Source of the DNA: Verrucomicrobiota bacterium
Lineage (GTDB): Bacteria > Verrucomicrobiota > Verrucomicrobiia > Verrucomicrobiales > DEV007
DNA: 64,000 nucleotides
Reading direction: 5' to 3'
Assembly (NCBI GenBank): GCA_963205275.1
Contig: CAUJIH010000006.1
Span: 1 to 64,000, forward strand
The notes beneath the pieces are model-generated. The model worked only from the letters and a program-made list of their open reading frames with translations. It was not told the origin of the DNA and did not search any database. Position numbers and translations under genes: made by a program. Numbering within the stretch: position 1 is the stretch's first letter; every line of letters starts with the position of its first letter. Below are positions 35,036-43,243 of the stretch, piece after piece.

Positions 35036-37552
35036 ATGAACTGTCTCTCCCGATTCCACCTGTTCGCGCTCGCGGTTTTGCTTTCTCTATTCTCATTCGG
35101 CTCGATACAGGCTCAGACGATCGCCGTGCCAAGCGCTACAAAAAAAACCTATGGCGACTGGGTAAAAAACGCAGATCTCAAAGATGGCTTGTTTCATCTC
35201 TACACGGATCGCGAGGAAGGAACCACATATCTCGGGATCAAAAACGATCAGCTCGATAAGGAATTTATCCACTTTGGCTACGTGCTGGATGGGCTGGCTG
35301 AAGTGGGCTTCAACCGAGGACGAATTCTGGATCAACAGATTTTCGTGATTCGAAAGCACTTTGATCGCCTCGAATTCATCGTGCGGAACACAAAATTTTA
35401 TTTTGATCCAGAAAACGCACTCTCCCGGGCGGCCGATGCCAACATCAGTGATGCGATCATCGCGAGCGTAAAGATCGTTGCCACGACAGAAGATAAAACG
35501 ACGTATCTCCTGCGGGCGGACGATCTGTTTCTGAAGGAATTGTTCATTCCCATCAAAGCCGTCGCCAGCACTTCGGTAGAACAAGTCGTGCTCGGCGATC
35601 TCTCAGCCGAGAGAACTCGTTTCCATGAGATACGGAATTACCCGGAGAACTCTCTCTTCCGCGTGCGCTACGTATACGAAAACCGTGCTCCGAAAGTATG
35701 GGGAGAAGATGATGTCACCGATGCTCGCTACATTACGATCGACGTGCAGCACGCGATCATCGCCGTCCCGAAGAATGATTATACGCCCCGATATGACGAT
35801 CCCCGCATCGGATACTTCACCAATCTGGTGACCGATCTCACCTCCTCAAAGAGCGCCAACTACCGTGATCCAATCCAGCGCTGGTACCTGAAAAAGAAGA
35901 ATCCAGACGCCGCTAAATCCGACCCCGTGGAGCCCATCGTGTGGTGGATCGAGAATACGACACCCGTCGAATTGCGTGACACCATCCGTCAGGCAGTGGA
36001 GGCTTGGAACCTAGCCTTTGAATCAGCAGGCTTCACCAACGCCGTCGTCTGCAAGATCCAGCCAGACGATGCTAAGTGGGATGCAGGCGATATTCGTTAT
36101 AACGTGATCCGTTGGACATCGTCGCCCAATCCCCCCTTCGGCGGCTACGGTCCGCGATTTGCCAATCCGCGTACCGGACAGATTCTGGGAGCCGACATCA
36201 TGCTAGAGTACGTATTCCTGACCAATCGCCTCCGCCTCCGCGATCTGCTTCGCCGAACCGGAGGGGAAGCCGCTGATCAGACAGTTGCGAGACTGACGCA
36301 GGAGCACTCACTGTGTGAGGCCGGACTCTTCCTTCAGGAGAGCAGCATCTCCGCTCAGGCGAGCCTTGCCGTCGCCGGAGCCAGTAAGATGGAGATGGAC
36401 ACCCTGTTGAAAGAAACACTGACTACTCTCGTTTTACACGAAGTCGGCCACACTCTCGGACTCAATCACAACTTTCGAGCCAGCCAGATGCTCCCTCTGG
36501 AACAACTGAACGATACGAACATCACCACGAAAAAAGGTCTCACTGGCTCCGTGATGGACTACGTCCCCGCCAATCTCTCACCCGATCCCAAAAAGCAGGG
36601 GCAATATTACATCACCGTGCCTGGTCCGTATGATCACTGGGCCATCCGATACGGCTATGTGGAAACAAAGCCAGCAGACGAGGCAAAAGCTCTCCAGACG
36701 ATTCTGGAAGAATCCACTCGACCGGAACACGCCTTCGGAAATGACTCCGATGACATGCGCGCGATCGGACGCGGCATCGATCCTCGTGTCATGCTCTTTG
36801 ATATGTCATCCGACGCCATCGGATACGCGATACAGACCATCGAGCGAGTGCGTAAGACTGCCGCCGAACTCCCGCAGAAGTACCCTGTCGAAGGCGAAAG
36901 CTATCAGTCTCTGGTCACGACCTATGCGAGCCTGATGGGCGAATATGAGCGAGCCGCCTCAATTCTCAGCCGTTACATTGGAGGTGTCTTCGTAGATCGC
37001 TCTTTGCACGGACAAAAAGGTGCCACTGCACCCTACACCCCCGTCCCGGCGGCGGAACAAGAGAGAGCAATGAAAGCGTTAACGACCTACGTCTTCGCCC
37101 CAGGAGCCTTTTCTTTCCTCACTCCGGAACTCCTCTCTCATCTTCAAGTGCAGAGGCGAGGATTCGAGATTCGCAATCTGAAAACGAACGAAGATCCAAA
37201 GGTGTATGAAACCGTCTCAACCATTCAAAATGCAGTTTTGAATCAAATTCTGCATTCCGTGACGATGGGTCGTATCCTCGATACTACACTCTACGGAAAT
37301 ACCCTGCCGCTGCCGAAAGTGATGGAGCACTTGAATCAGGCAATCATGGATGGAAAGAGCGATCACTTCCGCGACTCACTCCAAGTAAATTATATCGAAC
37401 GCTTGATTCTCGTAACCGAAAGGAGCTTTCCCACAGCGGCGAAGGAGGAAGCCTTCGCAGTGTTGGAGAAGTATCTGCCTCCAGAACTGGGAGGAACCCC
37501 ACACCAGCGCTATCTGCGCCGCATTATCACCCGTGCTCTGGAGAAGAAGTGA
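35036..37552 (+). CDS. secreted zinc-dependent metalloprotease (DUF5117/DUF4953 type)
   Basis: 838 residues with a signal peptide (about 1-28, ending IQA). The N-terminal half is the DUF5117-like region (YLGIKNDQLDKEFIHFGYV, LPIKA-type strands). The catalytic domain has the extended zinc motif HEVGHTLGLNH near residue 467 (H-E-x-x-H-x-x-G-x-x-H), and GSVMDYVPANL supplies the Met-turn of a metzincin-like fold. Homologues in Bacteroidetes, Acidobacteria and PVC are large secreted peptidases of unknown substrate. The downstream gap 37553-37878 (326 bp) holds only the tRNA gene and its promoter candidate. Confidence 0.86.
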   Translation: MNCLSRFHLFALAVLLSLFSFGSIQAQTIAVPSATKKTYGDWVKNADLKDGLFHLYTDREEGTTYLGIKNDQLDKEFIHFGYVLDGLAEVGFNRGRILDQQIFVIRKHFDRLEFIVRNTKFYFDPENALSRAADANISDAIIASVKIVATTEDKTTYLLRADDLFLKELFIPIKAVASTSVEQVVLGDLSAERTRFHEIRNYPENSLFRVRYVYENRAPKVWGEDDVTDARYITIDVQHAIIAVPKNDYTPRYDDPRIGYFTNLVTDLTSSKSANYRDPIQRWYLKKKNPDAAKSDPVEPIVWWIENTTPVELRDTIRQAVEAWNLAFESAGFTNAVVCKIQPDDAKWDAGDIRYNVIRWTSSPNPPFGGYGPRFANPRTGQILGADIMLEYVFLTNRLRLRDLLRRTGGEAADQTVARLTQEHSLCEAGLFLQESSISAQASLAVAGASKMEMDTLLKETLTTLVLHEVGHTLGLNHNFRASQMLPLEQLNDTNITTKKGLTGSVMDYVPANLSPDPKKQGQYYITVPGPYDHWAIRYGYVETKPADEAKALQTILEESTRPEHAFGNDSDDMRAIGRGIDPRVMLFDMSSDAIGYAIQTIERVRKTAAELPQKYPVEGESYQSLVTTYASLMGEYERAASILSRYIGGVFVDRSLHGQKGATAPYTPVPAAEQERAMKALTTYVFAPGAFSFLTPELLSHLQVQRRGFEIRNLKTNEDPKVYETVSTIQNAVLNQILHSVTMGRILDTTLYGNTLPLPKVMEHLNQAIMDGKSDHFRDSLQVNYIERLILVTERSFPTAAKEEAFAVLEKYLPPELGGTPHQRYLRRIITRALEKK

Positions 37553-37698
37553 GAGAATGAAGAGTGATCCGCTAAACATCACCGTCTTTATCGCTACCAC
37601 CGACTCAGCTCTGATCTAAATCCGTAAGATAAAAGCGAAGAAGGCGTGGGAATCTGCCTGAATCGTTCCATGTGGTTCCATTTCCAGAGGGATTCAGA

Positions 37699-37772
<74 letters not shown>

Positions 37773-37804
37773 TATGTGAAAATATCTCTCTTCTGACTCG
37801 GTTC

Positions 37805-37833
37805 AGTTTAGACTCATTCCGCTGCTTTGCCAA
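37805..37833 (-). promoter_or_regulatory. candidate promoter of the tRNA gene
   Basis: On the minus strand TTGGCA (37833-37828) and TAAACT (37810-37805) are spaced by exactly 17 bases. The -10 box ends 34 bases before the tRNA 5' end, a reasonable leader length. Confidence 0.35.
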
Positions 37834-37878
37834 CTCGGATCGCACTCTGATTGTACATTCTGAATCGACAGCCGTCGC

Positions 37879-38649
37879 TCAGACAACGCCCTGAGCGAGC
37901 ATTGCATCCGCTACCTTCACGAATCCTGCGATGTTGGCTCCGTCCACGTAGTTGACTGAACCATCAGGCTGTGTTCCATACTCGACACAGGCGTGGTGAA
38001 TATTCTGCATGATCGCATGAAGACGATTGTCCACATCTGCCCGCGACCACGGGATGTGTAGCACATTTTGACTCATCTCCAGTCCGCTCGTAGCGCCCCC
38101 AGCCGCATTCGCGGCCTTCCCCGGGCCATAAAGGATGCCTGCATCAAGGAATACACCCACCGCCTCCAAGTTTGACGGCATATTGGCACCCTCTGCCACG
38201 CACTCACAGCCGTTCTTCACCAAAGCGCGGGCGTCATCTCCGTCGATTTCGTTCTGCGTGGCACAAGGGAGCACGGTATTACACTCAATTTGCCAGGGGC
38301 GCTTACCCTCGAAATATGGCAGCTCAAAGTGTTCGGCTAATTCAGAAATCTGACCGTGACGGTCATTCTTCAACTCCAGACACCACAGGAGCTGTTCACC
38401 CGTCAGTCCATCAGGGAAATGGACAGTTCCGCCGGAATCAGAAAGAGAGACGACCTTCGCTCCCATTTCTAGACACGTTTGTGCGGCATATTGCGCATAG
38501 CGCGAATTCTTACTCACGAAGGACCAGAGGCTGTGCATTACCTCGTCCACGGCTTAATGGAACTCGGACTGTTGAGGATCGCGCTGGTGCACGTAGGCGA
38601 GAAATGATTCCAGACTCGGAGCTGATTTCTGGCTAGAGAGGATGGTCAT
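37879..38649 (-). pseudogene. gdhA: gdhA pseudogene (NADP-type glutamate dehydrogenase), deleted and interrupted
   Basis: The minus strand from the ATG at 38649 reads LESFLAYVHQRDPQQSEFH, then a TAA stop at 38556-38554, then in the same frame AVDEVMHSLWSFVSKNSRYAQ. This is the N-terminus of hexameric GdhA, with the stop where a Gln codon (CAA) is expected. Directly after it comes YAAQTCLEMGAKVVSLSDS, which in intact enzymes lies about 185 residues further on, followed by a well-preserved C-terminus to GANIAGFVKVADAMLAQG. The missing part includes the dimerisation and glutamate-binding region (PMGGGKGG, catalytic Lys) and the start of the Rossmann fold. The frame survives the deletion. A 223-residue downstream frame could still be translated from GTG 38550. 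Confidence 0.88.
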
Positions 38650-38933
38650 AAAATCAAATATTCAATGGAGAAAGCCGACTCCGGTTTCAGCCTTCACTTC
38701 ACTGCGCGATGGTGAAATTCGAAACCACTCGGCGAGGGATTCAGGACGACGCATCGGATCATGCCGAGAACCGCACCCGCGTGCGGAAATAACAGGATTC
38801 TTTCAAGCTCAGCAATTCCAAGTTTCAGAGATTTCCAACAATATTCACTCCGAATTTCCTTCCGTTCAGGTTCCTGGTTCTGGCGCAATCGGGCGCTTGC
38901 CGAGATTCAGAAACGACGCCATCATCGGGGAAT

Positions 38934-39533
38934 ATGAAGCGTTTACTGTTTTCAGCTGCTCTACTCACCTTCGTTTGCCTGTCCACTTCACGTTCTTTCG
39001 CTGAGGAGAAATTCGAGTCGATCTTCAACGGCAAAGATCTGACCGGTTGGGTAGTGCCCGAATTGAAATCGGCTTTCGTCGTCGCAAACGGGGTCCTGCA
39101 GGTCCGTAGTAATGCTGACAAGAAAGGAGCCGATCTCTGGACGGAGAAGGAATATGAGAATTTCGTGATCGAACTGGATTTCAAATTCATCGGAGGCACC
39201 ATCGATTCCGGCGTATTTTTGCGCGGAACAGATCAGATTCAAATCGGAATCTCTGGATCGCTGAAGCGCGACATGACTTGTTCGCCGTATATTCCACAGA
39301 AGAAAGGATACCCTGTGGAAGCCGAGGGAATCCAAGAACTGCTGAAGCACGATGACTGGAATCATATGCGCATCGAAGTCCGTGGAATGGAATACATCTG
39401 CTGGCTGAACGGCAAGAAAGTATTGACCTACCATAGCGACACAGGCACGCCGAAAGGGCCGATCGGTCTCCAACTCCACGGAAAGGTGGAGATGGCGATC
39501 GACTTCAAGGATCTGAAGGTGGCTGAGCTTTAA
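38934..39533 (+). CDS. secreted DUF1080 (3-keto-disaccharide hydrolase-like) protein
   Basis: 199 residues with a signal peptide (1-23, ending SFA). The family opening FESIFNGKDLTGWVVPE, the core FVIELDFKFIGGTIDSGVFLRG and the ending GPIGLQLHGKVEMAIDFKDLKV are all present, so the concanavalin-like sandwich is complete. Family members hydrolyse 3-keto-glucosides or bind glycans, often next to Gfo/Idh/MocA oxidoreductases; no such gene is adjacent here. The 284-bp gap before it holds one short hairpin (CCGCAC/GTGCGG at 38771-38786) and nothing else I can identify. Confidence 0.85.
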   Translation: MKRLLFSAALLTFVCLSTSRSFAEEKFESIFNGKDLTGWVVPELKSAFVVANGVLQVRSNADKKGADLWTEKEYENFVIELDFKFIGGTIDSGVFLRGTDQIQIGISGSLKRDMTCSPYIPQKKGYPVEAEGIQELLKHDDWNHMRIEVRGMEYICWLNGKKVLTYHSDTGTPKGPIGLQLHGKVEMAIDFKDLKVAEL

Positions 39534-39549
39534 TCAATCGCCTCTCCGC

Positions 39550-40407
39550 TTGATTTCGTCACCTGTAGCCGAGCGACTCGACCTAGAACTTACGCCGCGT
39601 CGTATAGTGCTCCTCTGCGCTTTCGCTACGGCGACTATTTTGCTTATTCCAGCGGATCTCTGGAAGATTGGCTGTATTCCTTTTGTGCTCAGCGCCTGGC
39701 TGGCAGCTACAGATCCGGAGCCAAAGCTACGCAGTCGAATCGGCGTCCTGCTCGTCTGCGTGACGATTCTGGCCCTCTGTGATATCAATCCTTCGCTCTC
39801 GAATCGAAATTTCCTTCAGGTGGGTTTCTGCTTCAGTGCCGTGATCATTCTGCCAGCGCTCTGGTGCCATTTCTTTGATCGAGGTACGATCCGCTTCCGT
39901 CTGTGGCCGGAGAAGTGGGAAAAGCGAGAACTCATCTACATTCTTCTCGCCTTTCCCTTAGCGTGGATCATCCTGAGCCTCTACGGATGGGGAAATCGGA
40001 CACTTTTTGGCGACGAACTCTTCCGCCACTGGACTCTTCCCAACACACCGGAACCAAAAGAAATCCGCCGCCTCTTTTTTGGAATCAATTTGGTCGGAAT
40101 CTGGGACGAACTTTTTTTTATCAATACCGCCTTCGTCCTCCTTCGAAGTCTATTCCGATTCCGTATCGCGAATACCATCCAGGCAATTCTATACACAACG
40201 GTGCTCTACGACATGGCCTTCACGGGATGCGGAATCGTGATCGTTTTGCTCTTCGCTTGGACTCAAGGGAGCATGTTCGAAAAGTCGAGCGCTCTCCTCG
40301 GCGTTCTCATCGTCCACCTGATCGTGGATATTTTCCTCGTCACTTTTATTCTGCACTCCTACTATCCAGATGTTTCACTAGGAACACTCTGGCGACTCAC
40401 TCACTGA
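39550..40407 (+). CDS. multi-pass membrane protein, divergent CPBP-like
   Basis: 285 residues with a TTG start after CGCCTCTCCGC; no ATG fits better. Seven or eight hydrophobic helices. The segment GIWDELFFINTAFVLLRSL resembles the first motif of CPBP (Abi/Rce1-type) intramembrane proteases, but the EE pair is DE and the Arg is missing. HLIVDIFLVTFIL near the end resembles the last motif. It may be an inactive or divergent relative. It forms a close run with the DUF1080 gene (16-bp gap) and the propeller gene (10-bp gap). Confidence 0.6.
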   Translation: MISSPVAERLDLELTPRRIVLLCAFATATILLIPADLWKIGCIPFVLSAWLAATDPEPKLRSRIGVLLVCVTILALCDINPSLSNRNFLQVGFCFSAVIILPALWCHFFDRGTIRFRLWPEKWEKRELIYILLAFPLAWIILSLYGWGNRTLFGDELFRHWTLPNTPEPKEIRRLFFGINLVGIWDELFFINTAFVLLRSLFRFRIANTIQAILYTTVLYDMAFTGCGIVIVLLFAWTQGSMFEKSSALLGVLIVHLIVDIFLVTFILHSYYPDVSLGTLWRLTH

Positions 40408-40417
40408 ACTTTCTTCA

Positions 40418-41671
40418 ATGAAAAATCACCCATTTTGTTTTACTGCAATGCTCGTCTTGATCGCACTAACTCTGACGGCGGAACAGATCCGAGCCGACTG
40501 GCCGGAATTTCGAGGTCCTACGGGAGATGGTCATGCGGAAAGTGCGAAGCCGCCGCTACGCTGGTCAGCGACCGAAGGGATTCGCTGGAAAGTTCCCGTG
40601 CCCGGAAAAGCCTGGTCTACTCCCGTGGTCGCGGGAGATCGGGTTTTCGTCAGCACAGCCATCGGAGAAGATGGGAGTCCCCTATCCCTTTGCGCTCTGG
40701 CCTTTGACCTAGCCAGTGGGAAGGAACTCTGGCGAACTGAGATTTTTCATCCGGAGTCCGTCTTCGCACATCAAAAGAACAGCCAAGCATCTCCCACGCC
40801 AGTGTATGCAGAGGGCCGACTCTATGTTCACTTCGGCCATTACGGCACAGCTGCACTGGACGCATCTGATGGCAAAGTGCTCTGGACGCAGACGACTCTC
40901 TCCTACGCGCCGACTCACGGAAACGGAGGCTCTCCCGTGCTCTACGGTGGGAAGCTCATCTACGCCTGCGACGGAGAGAGTGATCCATTCGTCGTCGCGC
41001 TTGACGCCAAAGATGGTTCTATCGCTTGGAAATCGGCTCGAAATGTTGTCGTGAGCAAGACCTTTTCCTTTTCCACGCCTCTCCTCGTCTCGATCCAGGG
41101 AAAAACACAAGCGATCATCCCTGGATCGGGAGCTGTGATCTCCTACGATCCCGATACAGGCCGAGAAATCTGGCGATTTCGCTATGGTGAGGGCTTCTCA
41201 GTCGTGCCTCGTCCAGTATTTCAGGATGGGATCGTGTATGTGTGCTCCGGCTTCGCACGCGCCGTCCTCTACGCAATCCGTACCGACGGACAGGGTGACG
41301 TGACCGATACTCACCTCGCATGGAAGGAAGAAAAACGGGTCCCCCGGGAGAGTTCGCCCATACTGGTGAGCAAACTGATCTTCTTCAATGATGACAAAGG
41401 AATCCTGAGCTGCCTCGACGCAGAAACAGGAGCAGTCCATTACCAAGAGCGCCTCGACGGGCGCGGGGGCTACTCTTCCTCCCCCGTGTACGCTAATAGC
41501 CACCTGTATTTCCACAACGGAGACGGGGTTACTACCGTGATACGTCCTGACAAGACCTTTCAAAAGATCGCAGAAAATGAACTTGGGGAATACGGGCTGT
41601 CCTCGTTCGCCGTGATCGCTGATGGATTCATCTTCCGCACAGAGAACCATCTCCTGCGGATCGGAAAGTAA
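40418..41671 (+). CDS. secreted PQQ-like beta-propeller protein
   Basis: 417 residues with a signal peptide (about 1-27). The mature protein opens DWPEFRGPTGDGHA, the standard start of PVC outer-membrane-biogenesis-like (BamB/PQQ-propeller) proteins. Repeated blade motifs include LDASDGKVLWTQ, LDAKDGSIAWKSA and LDAETGAVHYQ. No catalytic residues of quinoprotein dehydrogenases are evident, so it is a propeller of unknown binding partner. Convergent with the sigma-factor gene. Confidence 0.84.
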   Translation: MKNHPFCFTAMLVLIALTLTAEQIRADWPEFRGPTGDGHAESAKPPLRWSATEGIRWKVPVPGKAWSTPVVAGDRVFVSTAIGEDGSPLSLCALAFDLASGKELWRTEIFHPESVFAHQKNSQASPTPVYAEGRLYVHFGHYGTAALDASDGKVLWTQTTLSYAPTHGNGGSPVLYGGKLIYACDGESDPFVVALDAKDGSIAWKSARNVVVSKTFSFSTPLLVSIQGKTQAIIPGSGAVISYDPDTGREIWRFRYGEGFSVVPRPVFQDGIVYVCSGFARAVLYAIRTDGQGDVTDTHLAWKEEKRVPRESSPILVSKLIFFNDDKGILSCLDAETGAVHYQERLDGRGGYSSSPVYANSHLYFHNGDGVTTVIRPDKTFQKIAENELGEYGLSSFAVIADGFIFRTENHLLRIGK

Positions 41672-41677
41672 TCTCTC

Positions 41678-41705
41678 CCGCAGCTCGAGCAAGCTCGCTC
41701 TGCGG
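41678..41705. terminator. nested hairpin terminator between convergent genes
   Basis: CCGCAG/CTGCGG encloses CGAGC-AA-GCTCG, with symmetrical CT/CT internal bulges, over 28 bases. It lies 7 bp after the propeller gene and 15 bp before the end of the convergent sigma-factor gene, as expected for a two-way terminator. There is no long T-run. Confidence 0.6.
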
Positions 41706-41719
41706 CAAGCAAGCGAGAT

Positions 41720-42352
41720 TTACTCTCCTTGATCGAGATACTGGCTCAGAGCCTGTTTCAGCTGTGTCCGAGCGCGGAAAAGCAGGCTCTTCACGGCGGG
41801 CACAGACATCCCCAGCACATTACCAATTTCTTCGTAGGGCATTTCTTCGAATCGACGCAGAATCACAGCCAGTCGCTGCTTTTCAGGTAGCTCTTCGATC
41901 GCGCGATCCACCACCATCTCCAATTCTGAATGCAGCATTTCCTCCTCAGGAGAGAGCCTCTTGACATCAACGATCTCGTGAAATGTGCTTTCCTCGTGCT
42001 CCTGCATCGAGACCGCTGGTTTTCTCTGACGACGACGAAGTTCATTGAACACTAGGTTGCGAGTGATCGTAAACAACCAAGTGGTGAAACGCGCCCGTGG
42101 CTCATATCGACCAGCGGACTTCCAAACTCGTAAAAATGCCTGCTGTGCGATATCCTCGGCGTCGGCTCGATTCCCCAGCATCTTCGTCACGATTCCTATC
42201 ACAGACCGTTGATGAATCCCCACCAGTTCTTCGAATGCCACCAAGTCACCAGTTTGGATACGCATCATTAAGGCGACATCCACCTCATTCGCTTCTTCCC
42301 GCTGATCTTCACCATTTCCGGCGGGGAATGGCATCGGATCATTTTGCGTCAT
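41720..42352 (-). CDS. ECF-type RNA polymerase sigma factor
   Basis: 210 residues. Region 2 includes AFEELVGIHQRSVIGIVTKMLGNRADAEDIAQQAFLRVW (read about 36-74) and ARFTTWLFTITRNLVFNELRRR. Region 4 has LPEKQRLAVILRRFEEMPYEEIGNVLGMSVPAVKSLLFRART. No region 1.1 or 3, so it is a group IV factor. No anti-sigma gene follows, since the gene ends the run and faces the propeller gene. Its target promoters are unknown. Confidence 0.92.
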   Translation of the reverse strand: MTQNDPMPFPAGNGEDQREEANEVDVALMMRIQTGDLVAFEELVGIHQRSVIGIVTKMLGNRADAEDIAQQAFLRVWKSAGRYEPRARFTTWLFTITRNLVFNELRRRQRKPAVSMQEHEESTFHEIVDVKRLSPEEEMLHSELEMVVDRAIEELPEKQRLAVILRRFEEMPYEEIGNVLGMSVPAVKSLLFRARTQLKQALSQYLDQGE

Positions 42353-42502
42353 AGAACATTTGTGAAAAAAGATGGAAGAAGTAGCCTCAAATAGCAGTTA
42401 AACTTAGATTCGACAAGTCACGAATGTCATGCGGAAAGATCGTGACGCTCGCGTTTCTTCTCGGGATGCCTCCGATCCTAAGACGCATTGCTTCGATCTC
42501 TT

Positions 42503-43162
42503 ATGCCAAGTTTCAGCAGAACCACGCAGCGACGCCCCGGAGCGATCCGACGGCGGATCTCGCTTTTGCTCATGCACTGGGGGATTTCTGACGGAATCGT
42601 GTCCGTGACGGGCATGATTCTCGGGATCCTCGCCGGATGTGCCTTCATGGCGACTAACGAGACTCTGGGCTTCGCCAATGCGTGGATCATCGGGGCGATT
42701 CTTTGCTTACTCCGCATCTTCGCGATCCGCGTGACCGAGTGGATGCAACCAGTCTCATCCCGCCAATTCCGCGAAGACGAATTTTACAATGAACTCCCAG
42801 AACGGGTTTCAGACGCGATCACGCTCATCGGATTCGGATTCGCGGTGGATTCAAATCCCTGGCTGGGACTGGCAGCCGCTCTGACCGCCATCTTTTCAGC
42901 CTACATTCGCTCGCTGGTCTCGAATCAAAGCGGTTGGGTAAGGTACACCGGCTTTGTTCCAATGAGGCGAGTTCAGCGGCTCTCCCTCCTCGGTGCTATT
43001 TCTATCGTGACGAGCGTAGATTCACAGATCCGATTCCATTCCCTAACCCTGCCGCAAATTACGCTCGGGCTGATCGTCTCGGGGTGCCTGCTCGCTGCAT
43101 TTCACCAGTGGCTACGACTGAAGGGCTTCATGCGAAGCTCTCCGAGATACGAAGAAAATTAA
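42503..43162 (+). CDS. CDP-alcohol phosphatidyltransferase-like membrane protein lacking catalytic aspartates
   Basis: 219 residues from the ATG at 42503, preceded by CTTCGATCTCTT; an upstream TTG is possible. Helices and spacing follow CDP-alcohol phosphatidyltransferases: MHWGISDGIVSVTGMILGILAG corresponds to helix 1. By hand alignment the signature DxxDGxxAR becomes RIFAIRVTE (71-79), and GxxxDxxxD becomes E92..N96..E100 before RVSDAI. All four metal/catalytic Asp residues are thus replaced. The fold is probably kept but CMP-transfer activity looks unlikely. Confidence 0.6.
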   Translation: MPSFSRTTQRRPGAIRRRISLLLMHWGISDGIVSVTGMILGILAGCAFMATNETLGFANAWIIGAILCLLRIFAIRVTEWMQPVSSRQFREDEFYNELPERVSDAITLIGFGFAVDSNPWLGLAAALTAIFSAYIRSLVSNQSGWVRYTGFVPMRRVQRLSLLGAISIVTSVDSQIRFHSLTLPQITLGLIVSGCLLAAFHQWLRLKGFMRSSPRYEEN

Positions 43163-43243
43163 ACAGTCTCTTTTCGAGCATTGGTGGGTGCCGACTACAT
43201 CGTCCACTCACTCGGAAAAGAGCGGCGCGAGGTTCACGGAAAA

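Noticed and set aside
37879-38550. A short but functional glutamate dehydrogenase
   Set aside because: The catalytic Lys and dimerisation domain are missing, and an N-terminal remnant with a stop lies directly upstream in the same frame, so it is a pseudogene.
38771-38786. Hairpin CCGCAC/GTGCGG as a riboswitch or terminator upstream of the DUF1080 gene
   Set aside because: The stem is only six base pairs, has no T-run, and no conserved riboswitch core is visible around it.
43168-43222. Terminator CTCTTTTC/GAAAAGAG between the CDP-alcohol transferase-like and speA genes
   Set aside because: Only eight AT-rich base pairs separated by 39 bases; too weak to report.
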